NCBI RefSeq assembly: GCF_001550375.1
Contig: NZ_LRTR01000688.1
Span: 49,059 to 113,058, forward strand
Origin: Streptomyces europaeiscabiei
Lineage (GTDB): Bacteria; Actinomycetota; Actinomycetes; Streptomycetales; Streptomycetaceae
Length of the DNA: 64,000 bases
Direction of reading: 5' to 3'
Positions 8,189 through 16,800 of this stretch are shown one piece after another. Numbering within the stretch: the stretch's first letter is position 1; each line of letters begins with the position of its first letter. The position numbers and the translations under genes were made by a program. The notes under the pieces are model-generated. The model was not told the DNA's origin. It saw nothing but the letters and a program-made list of their open reading frames with translations, and did not search any database.

Positions 8189-9061
8189 TACGTGGTCCCC
8201 CCTCGTCCCCCGCGCACGATCACCTTCCGTGCAGGTTCGATGGTATGCCGATCGCGCCCATGAATGCGTAGCGACCAATCGCCAAGGCGCCACCAACTGA
8301 CCGCACTTCTGCAGGACATGGAGAGATCAGGCGATGTGGCGTCTGACTGGGGCATCTCGCAGACGTCGGCGTCCGCGCCGGCTGCCGTGTGCGGGGATGC
8401 GGTCGGCAGGCGCGAATTCGCCGGGGGCGGCCTTGCGGCACGCCCAGGCCTTGGCGGGCGGCTGCGGGCGCGGCGTAGTCGCATGACGTGGGTCCGGTCC
8501 GTAGGCCGGGTCCGTAGGCCGGGTCCGTAGGCCGGGTCCGTAGGCCGGGTCCGTAGGCCAGCCGCGATGTCGGTCGTGCCGGACGACGGAATCACGCGGG
8601 CGACACGAGGAGCAGGCGTGCGGCAGCCCTTGGGCGCGGCTCCCCACCTCCATAACGGATACAATCCGTGCCGCGCTGGGGCAGCGGGCGCCGATTCCGA
8701 GGCCGCAGCCCCCGTCCGGTCCTGCCGCAGCCCGAGGTGACGGAACTCGCGAAGCGCGTCGCGGCCAGGCCCCTGCGCCTGGTCCGCCGTACTCGGCCGC
8801 CGGGCCATGGCAGTGCGCATGGCCTGGTAGAAGGCGTCAGCCGTACCCGGCCATCGACGGGAACCGCAGGAAGCCACGGAAGGGCCCCGGCCCGTCATGT
8901 GCGCTGCTACGCGGCCGGGGACTCATGCTTGCGTGCCGTTCTGCGGATTCTGTCGACCCTGGCCCTGGCAGGCTCCGTCGACCCTGGCCCGGCAGGCCCG
9001 CCCGGCCCGTTCGGTGACGGACCGGGCGAGCCTGGCGGAACGACGGGACACACACCCTGCC
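8189..9061. other. Gene-poor stretch with tandem repeats
   Basis: About 870 bp with open frames on both strands but no convincing coding signal. Open frames here translate to Arg/Pro/Gly-rich low-complexity sequence without recognisable motifs. It contains a 13-bp tandem repeat (8495-8559) and a 15-bp palindrome ACGGAT-ACA-ATCCGT at 8655-8669, which resembles a regulator-binding site. It may be decayed sequence. Confidence 0.6.
8495..8559. repeat. 13-bp tandem repeat, five copies
   Basis: GGGTCCGTAGGCC repeated five times head to tail; the first copy has one mismatch at its first base. The unit length is not a multiple of three, so it would shift frame with each copy, which argues against selection as protein. 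Confidence 0.9.
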
Positions 9062-9322
9062 CTATTGGGTGCGGCGGCGCCGGGGGTGGAACTGCCCGCG
9101 TCCGCCGTCGCGGCGGTAGCGGTGACTGTCGGTGCCGGTCGTCGCCGCCCAGCCACGGGCCTTACGTGAACCCAAGGGAGCCGGTCCCGCGACATGCGTC
9201 CCGGAGTGACCGTAGTGGAAGGCGGCGATGCGGTCGCTGTGCTGGGAGTTGAGCCGGTGGATGAGGAACGCCCCGAGGATGATCATCGCGCTGATCACGA
9301 TCATGGTCACGAATGTCTCCAC
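9062..9322 (-). CDS. Small single-TM protein, hypothetical
   Basis: 86 residues with one N-terminal transmembrane helix (FVTMIVISAMIILGAFLI) and a basic, low-complexity C-terminal tail. The GTG at 9322 is placed about 8 nt after a GGAAGG sequence, better than the GTG at 9331. It starts 5 bp after the stop of the DUF5994 gene at 9328-9924 on the same strand, so the two are probably cotranscribed. Confidence 0.6.
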   Translation of the reverse strand: METFVTMIVISAMIILGAFLIHRLNSQHSDRIAAFHYGHSGTHVAGPAPLGSRKARGWAATTGTDSHRYRRDGGRGQFHPRRRRTQ

Positions 9323-9327
9323 GGTTC

Positions 9328-9924
9328 TCACCTTCCCATCGGTTGATGCGGCCTCGCGGCTGCCGCGGCCGGAAGCCGCGAACGTACGACCGAAGCCCGG
9401 GGCTCATGTCCCCCTTCGTAGTCCCAGACCGCTTCCAGCGCCCGGTCGGCCTCGTACACCGTCCGTCGGCGTTCCGCCTCCTCCATCAACCGGCTCGCGG
9501 TCGATGTGCCCAGTGGGTCGCTCGCGGCGGCCATCAGCCAGGCTGCCGAGAGGGCGGGCGTCCGGGGCGGGATCACCAGGAGGTTCCAGCGGCCCGTGCG
9601 GTACGACAGCAGCAACAGTTCGTGCGGGTCCTGCTCGGGCAGGAACCAGCCCACCTTCACCACGTGCCCGGCGACGGGCACATGGCGTGGAACGACCGGC
9701 CAGTGGATGGGGTTGACCGTGATCCGGGTGATCCGCCCCCACAGAGGGTCCAGTACGGCGGTCAGGGAGGGGAGTTCCGCCGCCAGATCCCGGGAGCGGG
9801 GCCACCAGGCGCCGTCCAGCAGGGCCGGTGCCGGACGGACGCCAGCCAGCTTCAGGCGGAGGGAGGGCGAGGAGAGCAGGTCATCGGCTCTGGCTGCCGG
9901 CGGGAAGGAAATGGTCGCGGTCAT
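9328..9924 (-). CDS. DUF5994 family protein (paralogue 1)
   Basis: 198 residues. The DUF5994 hallmark DGAWWPRSRDLAAELPSL is near residue 37. It is followed by PLWGRITRITVNPIHWP, HVVKVGWF, LLLLSYRTGRWNLLVIPP and an Ala-rich helix with LMAAASD. The family is confined to actinobacteria as far as I recall and has no known activity. It appears cytoplasmic (no signal). ATG 9924. Two further members lie at 10184 and 11343; this one is closest to the 11343 copy. Confidence 0.85.
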   Translation of the reverse strand: MTATISFPPAARADDLLSSPSLRLKLAGVRPAPALLDGAWWPRSRDLAAELPSLTAVLDPLWGRITRITVNPIHWPVVPRHVPVAGHVVKVGWFLPEQDPHELLLLSYRTGRWNLLVIPPRTPALSAAWLMAAASDPLGTSTASRLMEEAERRRTVYEADRALEAVWDYEGGHEPRASVVRSRLPAAAAARPHQPMGR

Positions 9925-10183
9925 GGCGCGAACCCTGCCCCGGGCCGGTCTACCGGCCCGGAATATTCGATCGCCGAAAACGACACGAGCTTGGAAGCCG
10001 GTGCGCGAAATATCCTCGGTACCTTGAGCCTACTCCTCGGACTGGTCCAACGAACGGCACGGGCAACGCACAGACGGTCCTCTGCGCCCCTCCCTGGAAT
10101 CGCCGCCCCGGGGACCGATCAGGCTCGAACCAGGCACATGAGCCCGAACTGCGCACGCCCGCTCGTTCCCTGGCGACGCTCGC

Positions 10184-10672
10184 TCATGTCCGTCGGCTCG
10201 GGCCCGCTCGCTCGGTGCCGGTGTCGATGAGGATCTGTTCGGCACACCTCCCACTACCGGCGCGGACGTCAGCCATGGCGGCGCGCGCGGCGTCGGGCGT
10301 CGCGTGGGGCGGAACCACGAGGAGGGAGAAGAGATCCTGCTCGCCCCGGGTGATGAGGACGGTGTCGTCGCCGGCCGGGAAGGAGTCGATGTGGACGACG
10401 CGCTCGTCGATGGTCATCCGCGTCGGCAGCGCTTCCCAGGCACCGGTGTCCAGGCCGACTCGCGTGATGGGCCCTAGGTATCCGGTCAGCGCAGTGATCA
10501 GGCTGGGGAGCTCGGCGGCGATGTCGCGGGACCGAGGCCACCACACCCCGTCGAGCACGCCGCGGCGGTCGTGCTTCGTCTCCAGTCGTACGACCGCCGT
10601 ACCGGGCCGCACGCCCTGGTGGACGGCGTCCGGCAACAGCCTGGTCACCCGCGGGGAGTCGGATTCGACCAT
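10184..10672 (-). CDS. DUF5994 family protein (paralogue 2, divergent)
   Basis: 162 residues. It retains LDGVWWPRSRDIAAELPSL and the LLVVPPHATPDAARAAM tail of DUF5994. The central motif is changed (YLGPITRVGLDTGAWEALP in place of LWGRITRIxVNPxHWP), and the HVVKVGWF strand is replaced by ERVVHIDSF. It therefore represents a second DUF5994 subgroup. ATG 10672. It lies 259 bp upstream of paralogue 1 on the same strand and divergent from the plus-strand pair at 10894-11984. Confidence 0.82.
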   Translation of the reverse strand: MVESDSPRVTRLLPDAVHQGVRPGTAVVRLETKHDRRGVLDGVWWPRSRDIAAELPSLITALTGYLGPITRVGLDTGAWEALPTRMTIDERVVHIDSFPAGDDTVLITRGEQDLFSLLVVPPHATPDAARAAMADVRAGSGRCAEQILIDTGTERAGPSRRT

Positions 10673-10825
10673 CGCACTCGCCTGCCTACGGGGAACGAAG
10701 GGGTCCGAGGGGATTCCTCGTTCTCACGGTACTCCCTCGCCGACAGCGGCCGGGGAGCCCGCCAGGTCGCCCCCGGGCTCTGCGGTGCCCGACGCAGCAG
10801 GCCGACACAGCAGGCCGACGCAGTA

Positions 10826-10856
10826 GTGTGAGAGATCCAGGGTGTGAGAGATCCAG
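10826..10856. repeat. 16-bp tandem duplication upstream of the 10894 gene
   Basis: GTGTGAGAGATCCAG occurs twice in tandem (period 16). It lies in the divergent intergenic region between two DUF5994-associated transcription units. Confidence 0.8.
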
Positions 10857-10893
10857 CTTGCCTCAGACGGGCACATCGAACTCCGAGGTCGCC

Positions 10894-11229
10894 ATGCGGT
10901 CCATGGAAACTCCCTCGGACGGTCACGCCGAGGTCCGCGTCGTCGCCGCCTCGCCCGAGGTGGCCCGTCGGGTCGCGGAGGTTCTCCGACGGTGCTTCGA
11001 CGCCACCGAACAGCGCAGCTACCCCGCGGGCCCCGACGGCGGGACCCGGCTCGACCTCACCGTGGACACCACCCGCCCCGCGGAACCCGCCCGGTCGTGG
11101 CTGGAGGCCAGCCGGTCCGCGGAGAACGGCCGGTCCGCAGAGGCGACGGCCGGGCCCGCAGAGGTGACGGCCGCCGCCGAAAGTGAAACGGCGTCCACGA
11201 ACGGTACGCCCGGCCCCTTCGGGGAGTAG
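10894..11229 (+). CDS. Hypothetical protein linked to DUF5994 genes
   Basis: 111 residues. The conserved-looking core (VRVVAASPEVARRVAEVLRR then TEQRSYPAGPDGGTRL) resembles a compact alpha/beta domain. The C-terminal third is Ala/Glu/Thr-rich and likely disordered. ATG 10894 follows CGAGG at a 6-nt spacing; upstream GTG starts are possible. It precedes the DUF5994 gene at 11343 on the same strand. I do not recognise a family with known function. Confidence 0.6.
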   Translation: MRSMETPSDGHAEVRVVAASPEVARRVAEVLRRCFDATEQRSYPAGPDGGTRLDLTVDTTRPAEPARSWLEASRSAENGRSAEATAGPAEVTAAAESETASTNGTPGPFGE

Positions 11230-11342
11230 CGTGAGTTCACCGGGGGCACTTCGCACACCGGCTTCGATGCCGACGTCGTTCCCGGTGAGCGACGACCCCG
11301 GACGGCTGCCCTTGCGCAGAGGTCCGGAGACAGGTTCGCGCG

Positions 11343-11984
11343 ATGTCCGCGAGCACCCCGAATCTCCCTCTACGGCCCGTTCCCTTCAGGGCCCCGTCCG
11401 CGCGCCTCGCGCTCAAGGCCGAGGGCCCCTTCGCAGGGCCCGCCGACGTGGACGGCGCCTGGTGGCCCCGTTCACGTGACCTGCCGAGTGAGCTCACCGC
11501 CCTGGCGGACGTGCTGGATCCGCTGTGGGGACGGATCACCCGGATCGCGGTCAACCCCCGCCACTGGCCGATCCTCCCGCCGAAAATCTTCGTCAACGGC
11601 CATGTGGTGAAGGTCGGTTGGTTCACCTCGGAGCTGGACCCGCACGCGATCCTGCTGTTGTCCTACACCGCGGGACCCTGGAACCTTCTTGTGATCCCCC
11701 CGGAGACCGACGCACCCTCGGCCGCCCGGCTGATGGCCGCCGCGAGTGCGGACATCGGCCCGCCGACCACCGCGACCGCGCTCATGACGGCGGAACAGGT
11801 CCGCACCGGAGGTCCGGAGGCCGGGAAGGACGGGAGCGGCAGTGCTCTTTCGTCGCACAGTCACGATCAGCAGCGCGCCGTGGGCATGTGGCCTCCCACG
11901 GTGACCACCCTGGCCATCAGCGGGCTGGTTCCGTCCGTCGCGGCCGTGCGCCAGGTCCACCGGTTCGACGCACCCCACGCGTGA
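11343..11984 (+). CDS. DUF5994 family protein (paralogue 3)
   Basis: 213 residues. Carries the full DUF5994 signature: DGAWWPRSRDLPSELTAL, PLWGRITRIAVNPRHWP, GHVVKVGWF, LLLLSYTAGPWNLLVIPP and ARLMAAAS. It is very similar to paralogue 1 over the first 150 residues, with a longer unrelated C-terminal tail. ATG 11343. It follows the small gene at 10894 by 113 bp. Confidence 0.85.
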   Translation: MSASTPNLPLRPVPFRAPSARLALKAEGPFAGPADVDGAWWPRSRDLPSELTALADVLDPLWGRITRIAVNPRHWPILPPKIFVNGHVVKVGWFTSELDPHAILLLSYTAGPWNLLVIPPETDAPSAARLMAAASADIGPPTTATALMTAEQVRTGGPEAGKDGSGSALSSHSHDQQRAVGMWPPTVTTLAISGLVPSVAAVRQVHRFDAPHA

Positions 11985-12086
11985 CACATCGCCGGACCGC
12001 AGCCGGGCCGTGGCTGGCGGGCCCGGTCACGGCCGAATCGCCCACGGTGGTAGCCATGAGCTGCCGCGGCCGCCACGCGCGCGGCG

Positions 12087-12290
12087 ATGCTGTTCAACTT
12101 CCCGCCGACCGACTCGGCCACCACCTACCGCGCCCTCTCCCTACCCGCGCTACCCGTGCACCTGACCAAGGGCGCGAACACCGTCGGTTTCGCCGGGGCT
12201 CCGGCGGACGCACCCGGACCTTCACCCAGACCTCGCGCGGTGAGTTCGTGGTCTACGGCAACAAGTGCCGCGACGCCGACAGAAGGGGGT
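12087..12290 (+). pseudogene. Remnant of a secreted glycosidase tail (CBM35-like plus ricin-type CBM13)
   Basis: One frame gives TTYRALSLP and LTKGANTVGFAG, resembling the last strands of a CBM6/35 domain. In a second frame, about 12210-12285 reads RTFTQTSRGEFVVYGNKC, which matches the first repeat of a ricin-type CBM13 (QTxxGELxVYGNKCLDA). The two pieces are in different frames, short and followed by unrelated sequence, so this is a decayed gene end. Identification is by motif only. Confidence 0.5.
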
Positions 12291-12537
12291 CGTCAGCTGA
12301 CCTGAGACGGGCTCGCCGGTTCCTGCTCGGCCACCTGCCCCTGCCTGAACAGGCCGGGCTGAGGACCGGCGGATCCCGCCGGAGGCGTCCATGGTGTTGA
12401 GGCGCCGCACCTCACGGCCGTCGTGCCCGGCGCACCGCACCACCGGCCTCGGCCGGCGGCGTTGGACCGTTTCGGGGCGAGGTCGAGGGCACGGCAGGCT
12501 CGGGATGCCAGTCCTCGGAGGAGAGCGAAGAGACCAG

Positions 12538-12583
12538 AGTTGTGCGATACAACCTTGACAGTTGTATCGCACAACTCCAGGAT
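12538..12583 (+). promoter_or_regulatory. MarR autoregulated leaderless promoter with palindromic operator
   Basis: A perfect 16-bp inverted repeat (AGTTGTGCGATACAAC at 12538-12553, its complement at 12561-12576) is separated by 7 bp. The spacer holds a consensus -35, TTGACA (12555-12560). Seventeen bases later is CAGGAT (12578-12583), a good Streptomyces -10. The predicted transcript start coincides with the ATG at 12590, so the mRNA should be leaderless. A dimer on this operator would cover the core promoter. Confidence 0.8.
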
Positions 12584-12589
12584 GGCGTC

Positions 12590-13015
12590 ATGGCAGCCCG
12601 GGACGAACCCCTCGATGCGATCCATGAGTCGATCATCCTGTTCTCCCGCAATTCCAGGACACGGGCGAACAACATGTACGACGACCTCTCCTTCGTCGCG
12701 TACACGATGCTGTCGTACGTACGCACCGCCCCCCAGCCGACCGCCTCCGATCTGGCGGAGCGGTACGGCCTGGAGAAGTCCACCGTCAGCCGCCAGCTGT
12801 CCCAACTGGAAGAGGACGGCTTGCTGCGCAGGGTGTCGCATCCGTCGCGACCCAGGACCAAGTTGCTCGAACTCACCGACACCGGTCGCGACCGCCTGGC
12901 CCGCGTCAGGCAGCACCAGCGCAAGGCGCTGCAGGAACGACTCGGCCGATGGCCGGACGAAGACGTCGAGACGTTCAGCCGCCTCCTCCGGCGGTTCGTC
13001 ACGGAACTCGACTGA
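12590..13015 (+). CDS. MarR-family transcriptional regulator
   Basis: 141 residues of winged helix-turn-helix type. The DNA-recognition region is DLAERYGLEKSTVSRQLSQL followed by the wing EEDGLLRRVSHPSRPRTKLLELT; flanking helices form the dimer interface. ATG 12590 is chosen because the promoter described at 12538-12583 predicts transcription starting there. An in-frame ATG at 12542 lies inside the operator. Likely represses itself and the downstream MaoC gene; the ligand is unknown. Confidence 0.88.
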   Translation: MAARDEPLDAIHESIILFSRNSRTRANNMYDDLSFVAYTMLSYVRTAPQPTASDLAERYGLEKSTVSRQLSQLEEDGLLRRVSHPSRPRTKLLELTDTGRDRLARVRQHQRKALQERLGRWPDEDVETFSRLLRRFVTELD

Positions 13016-13044
13016 CCGCCACGACAGGACGAACGGAGACCCTT

Positions 13045-13125
13045 ATGCACCTCGGCACGCACTTCCACCGGTACACACCCCATCAGCGCCCGGCAGGGCT
13101 TGTCCCGACGACGGGCCGACGGTGA
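13045..13125 (+). CDS. 26-codon leader ORF coupled to the MaoC gene
   Basis: Short frame with a good ribosome site (GGAGA, 6-7 nt before ATG 13045). It encodes a His/Pro/Arg-rich peptide (MHLGTHFHRYTPHQ...). Its TGA stop (13123-13125) overlaps the GTG start of the MaoC gene at 13122 (GTGA). The MaoC GTG has no ribosome site of its own, so translational coupling through this leader would explain its expression. Peptide function unknown. Confidence 0.5.
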   Translation: MHLGTHFHRYTPHQRPAGLVPTTGRR

Positions 13126-13592
13126 GGACCGTGCTGTACGCCGAGAACCTTCGGCCCGGGGCCGTGTTCGACCTCGGCAGCGCCAAGGTCTCCAAAGAGG
13201 AGATCCTCGATTTCGGCCGCCGCTTCGACCCGCTTCCCCTGCATACCGACGAGGACGCGGCAGCGGGAAGCCGCTTCGGGGGCCTCATCGCCAGCGGTTT
13301 CCACACCGCGGCGATCCTGCAACGTCTCGTGGTGGACTCGGTCTTCTCCCGTGCCGCCGTCATCGCGGGCCGGGAGATCAGCTCCCTGCGCATGCGGGCT
13401 CCGGTCCGGCCCGGAGACGCGCTGCACGGCACGATGGAGATCCTGAAGATCCGTCCCCGCGACGACGGCACCGCGGTGGTCCGCAGCCGTGGCACCCTCA
13501 CCAACGGCGCCGGCACCGTCGTCATGGAGGTCCAGGGGGAGACACTCTGGGAACACCGGCCGACGGGCGGGAGTGGAGGCGGCGCGGCCTGA
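13122..13592 (+). CDS. MaoC-like hotdog-fold hydratase/dehydratase
   Basis: 156 residues of MaoC/R-hydratase type. The catalytic segment FGRRFDPLPLHTDEDAAAGSRFGGLIASGFHT carries the Asp/His pair (D-P-x-x-x-H) of R-specific enoyl-CoA hydratases. A following MRAPVRPGDAL segment is the usual substrate-tunnel strand. GTG 13122 overlaps the leader ORF stop. Probably acts on an acyl-CoA; the gene lies downstream of the MarR regulator and is presumably under its control. Confidence 0.87.
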   Translation: MRTVLYAENLRPGAVFDLGSAKVSKEEILDFGRRFDPLPLHTDEDAAAGSRFGGLIASGFHTAAILQRLVVDSVFSRAAVIAGREISSLRMRAPVRPGDALHGTMEILKIRPRDDGTAVVRSRGTLTNGAGTVVMEVQGETLWEHRPTGGSGGGAA

Positions 13593-14256
13593 CGGACCGG
13601 AGCGTCACGGTGAACCGGAGGGGCTTCCCCGATCTCCCCATGCCCCGCCCGCGTCAGCGTCGGCCCGGCCGCCCCTCAGCGAAGTCGACGATCCGGCCAC
13701 ACGCTCGCCACCAGGGCGGGGCCCTCGCTCGCGCCCGATTCGACCTCGACACCACAGGCCGCTACGCCCGCCCCACCATCTTCGCCCTCCACGTCGACGG
13801 ATCCCCACGCCACAGTCACCGGCGGCTGACGTGCCGCAGAACGGCTGTGCAGAACCCGTCCGGCGCCCGGCGGTGCGGATGATGCGGATGATGGCGCCGG
13901 ACAGAACACCACCGATGACCACGGCCATCACTGCCCGGAGGCCGCAGCCCGACCCGTCCGCACCGACATATTGCCGAACCCGGACCCGACACCCGGAACC
14001 GGCACTGCGAACGCCGCGAGCGGCGCCCACCCCGACCATGCCGGTGGCCACTGACCGGCCGACATCCACTTCACCGTCATCACCCCGATGCCCCTCCCTT
14101 TCCGCACGCTGGACGGCGGTTGTCCATTGTCTGGGGAGGCGGTTGGATCGGGCCGGGGGCGAGGTTCACCCGAAAAGGATGCACCCGAACAGGATGCACC
14201 CGATTCGGAACCCGGCTCCGGGGCGTTTATCGGGGTGGTGATCTGTCAAGGGGGCT
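13593..14256. other. Gene-free interval
   Basis: About 660 bp without a convincing gene. A minus-strand open frame contains a short hydrophobic patch but is otherwise Arg/Gly-rich. A 13-bp direct repeat (GGATGCACCCGA) occurs near 14178-14205. Confidence 0.5.
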
Positions 14257-15042
14257 GTGGTGGCGTGGTCGACAGGGTTGCTCGGGTTCGTTGCGGGGCT
14301 CCTGATATCGGTGGCCACTTCGCCCGTGGGCGTCTCCGGAGCGGTCTTCCTGCTGCCTGTGCAGGTCAGCGTCCTGGGCGTGCCGAGCCCGGCGGTGACC
14401 CCGACGAATCTCCTGTACAACGTCGTGGCCGGCCCCGGCGCACTCCTGCGTTACTGGCGGGCAGGGCGCCTGGGTGGCCCGCTGACCCGCCTGCTCATCG
14501 CGGGTACGGTGCCCGGCGTCGTCGTCGGAGCAGTGATCCGTGTCTTCGCCGTGCCGGGCCCGCGGGTCTTCCGGCTGCTCATCGCCGCGCTGCTGCTGCC
14601 GCTCGGCCTGTGGCTGTGGCTGCGGACCTTGCGCCCGGCACCGGCCCGCGCCATCCGCCGGCCGTCGCCCCGCGCGACGATATCGCTGGCCCTGGCCGTC
14701 GGCGTAGCCGGGGGCATCTACGGGATCGGGGGCGGCTCCTTGCTCGGCCCGGTCCTCGTCGGCCGCGGAGCACCGGTGGCCACCGTCGCACCCGCCGCTC
14801 TGGCCTCCACGTTCGTGACGTCCGTCGTCGGCGCGCTCACTTACGCGCTACTCTCCCTGGCCACCACAGGTGACATCGGTCCCGACTGGATGCTGGGCCT
14901 GTCCTGCGGGGCCGGGGGCCTGGTCGGCGGCTACGTCGGCGCCCGTCTCCAGCCGCTGCTGCCCGAGACCTGGCTTCGGCTCCTGCTCGGCACCCTCGCC
15001 TCGGGCGTCGGCGCGCTGTACGCGGTCCAGGTCTTGCGCTGA
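14257..15042 (+). CDS. TauE/SafE-family membrane permease
   Basis: 261 residues, about 8 transmembrane helices in two homologous halves. The first half begins GLLGFVAGLLISVATSPVGVSGAVFLLP; the second has the matching GVAGGIYGIGGGSLLGPVL, the family's pseudo-repeat with Gly-rich re-entrant loop. TauE/SafE proteins export sulfite, sulfoacetate or related small anions; the substrate here is unknown. GTG 14257 (GTG 14260 equally possible) follows an AAGGGGG stretch. It is monocistronic. Confidence 0.85.
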   Translation: MVAWSTGLLGFVAGLLISVATSPVGVSGAVFLLPVQVSVLGVPSPAVTPTNLLYNVVAGPGALLRYWRAGRLGGPLTRLLIAGTVPGVVVGAVIRVFAVPGPRVFRLLIAALLLPLGLWLWLRTLRPAPARAIRRPSPRATISLALAVGVAGGIYGIGGGSLLGPVLVGRGAPVATVAPAALASTFVTSVVGALTYALLSLATTGDIGPDWMLGLSCGAGGLVGGYVGARLQPLLPETWLRLLLGTLASGVGALYAVQVLR

Positions 15043-15519
15043 CCGCGCATGGCCCGTCCCTGGGTGTCGAGCACGCTGTCGTGACTCGTGAACTGCCGCC
15101 CCTACGCCGATGATCTGACGCCTCCCCAACTGGTGTGGAAGTTCAGGGCAGACTCTCACGCGACCATGGCCCACCCGCCGATGATCTCTGAAGACAGGCC
15201 ATCGCACGACAGTTCGAACCCGGCAGCCGAGGCCGCGGTCGTCGCCGTCTACCGGGCAGGCGCCGAGGTACGGCGACCCGCCGCGCCTTGCCGGGCCTCT
15301 CCTTCGCCTCTTCTGTCGACTCTCCTTCGCCTCTTCCATCGACGGGGCCCACCACCGCACCCTCGGTCTGACCGCCGCCGAGCCCGCCACGCAGTCCCGT
15401 TCTCCGCGTGCAGGGCGGGGCCCCTCCCCGGGGTGCGGTGGTAGAACGGGGCCGTGATCGGCACTGCGGGAAGCAGCAGAGCGTGGGCCGAACGAACGCG
15501 CACAGATGGGGAGTTGGGC
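15043..15519. other. Gene-free interval with a 23-bp duplication
   Basis: No gene is evident. Two tandem copies of a 23-bp unit beginning CTCTCCTTCGCCTCTTC are at 15297-15319 and 15320-15342, differing at two bases. Confidence 0.55.
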
Positions 15520-16278
15520 ATGAGGGCAGAGAACATCGACGATGTCGTGGACGGGCTTGCCGGGGTCGTGCGGGAGGCCGGCCGCACCGGTGACCGAGTG
15601 GGGTTTTTCGCGGCACTGTACCGACAGGTGACCGTTGAGGTCCGCGCGGCCATTCACGGTGGGCTGTTCGACGACGGCGCCCGAATGGACCGTTTCGACA
15701 CCTTCTTCGGCAACCGCTACTTCGACGCGTACGACGCCTGGCGTCAGGACCGGAGCGGGCCGCGTTGTTGGCGCGAGGCATTCGGGCTGCTCGACGACGC
15801 CGACACCGTCATCGTCCAGCACCTGCTGCTCGGCGTGAACGCGCACATCAATCTCGACCTGGCCATCGCCGCCGCGCGGACCAGCCCAGGCGAGGCCATC
15901 CACGCGCTGCAGCGCGACTTCCTGCTGATCAACGACATCCTTGCGCGGGTGGCCCTGACGGTGCAGGACTCGGTCGGCGCCCTGTCGCCGCTCATGTCCC
16001 TGCTGGATCGGGTCGGAGCCCGCACCGACGAGCAGATCCTCGACTTCAGTGTCCGTCAGTCCCGCAAGGAGGCGTGGCACAACGCCGTCCTGCTCGCCGG
16101 CCAGAACGAAGAGGAGCGTGAGGCCACCATCGAGCGGCTCGACATCCGGGCCGCCGTGCTCGCACGGTTGATAGCGCGACCGGCCGGCGTCGTCCGACCG
16201 GCCCTGCAGCTGATCCGGAGCACCGAGAGTGACGACGTGCCGGCCGTCATCAGTCATCTGGACAACGCCGTCGAGTGA
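15520..16278 (+). CDS. DUF5995 family protein
   Basis: 252 residues, all-helical. Family features are FFAALYRQVTVEV, DGARMDRFDTFFGNRYFDAYDAW, LLLGVNAHINLDLAIAAA and a central FLLINDILARVALTVQDSV. The conserved Asn-Ala-His-Ile-Asn-x-Asp and Asn-Asp motifs resemble a metal or haem site, but no activity is established. ATG 15520 follows GGGGAGTTGGGC; a farther upstream in-frame start at 15454 is less likely. Confidence 0.82.
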   Translation: MRAENIDDVVDGLAGVVREAGRTGDRVGFFAALYRQVTVEVRAAIHGGLFDDGARMDRFDTFFGNRYFDAYDAWRQDRSGPRCWREAFGLLDDADTVIVQHLLLGVNAHINLDLAIAAARTSPGEAIHALQRDFLLINDILARVALTVQDSVGALSPLMSLLDRVGARTDEQILDFSVRQSRKEAWHNAVLLAGQNEEEREATIERLDIRAAVLARLIARPAGVVRPALQLIRSTESDDVPAVISHLDNAVE

Positions 16279-16800
16279 CCCTCCACCGGCAGAAAACGGG
16301 CTGCGGCCCGACGCATCGCCATTGCGCCGTTCCGAACCTCCCGAAGGACCAGGACGTGCATCCCGAAACCCGGGCTCGCCTCGGTCACGGGGCGCGGACC
16401 TGTGTGTCCGCCCCCACTTCGGCGCGCATTTGGGCGAAGTCGAGCATGACACGGGCGGACGTCATGGAGACCTGCGTCGTCGAGTTGATACAGGTCCGCG
16501 TCCCACAGTCGGCCCCAGACGCCGGCCCGCGACCAGATCAGAAACCCGGCAGTGGGTCGCTGAGCAGCACCACGTAGGACCTGCCACAAAACCCGCTGAA
16601 CCCCACCCCACACCCCGCAGGCTGGTTCTCCCCTCCCCGTACCTGCCTGCCTGCCTGCCTGCCTGCCTGCCCCTATGGTCGGGCTGGATGCCGGAACCAG
16701 CCCGGCCGACGCCCCGTGGCGCGCGTACCAGGCGGTGGACGCTTGTCGCCCCACTGCTGCGGTGGTGGCGGCGGCGCGGCGCGGCGCGGCGGTGACGCCG
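16279..16800. other. Gene-free interval before the convergent fucosidase
   Basis: About 520 bp between the DUF5995 gene and the end of the minus-strand GH95 gene. No coding signal. It holds a CCTG microsatellite (16642-16669). Confidence 0.6.
16642..16669. repeat. CCTG tetranucleotide microsatellite, seven copies
   Basis: Seven perfect tandem copies of CCTG in a non-coding stretch between convergent genes. Tetranucleotide tracts are prone to slippage; here no gene would be affected. Confidence 0.9.

Noticed and set aside
8188..8898. Minus-strand open frame spanning the 13-bp tandem repeats
   Set aside because: The repeat translates as a periodic artefact (TDPAYGP...), and no coding motifs or ribosome site are seen.
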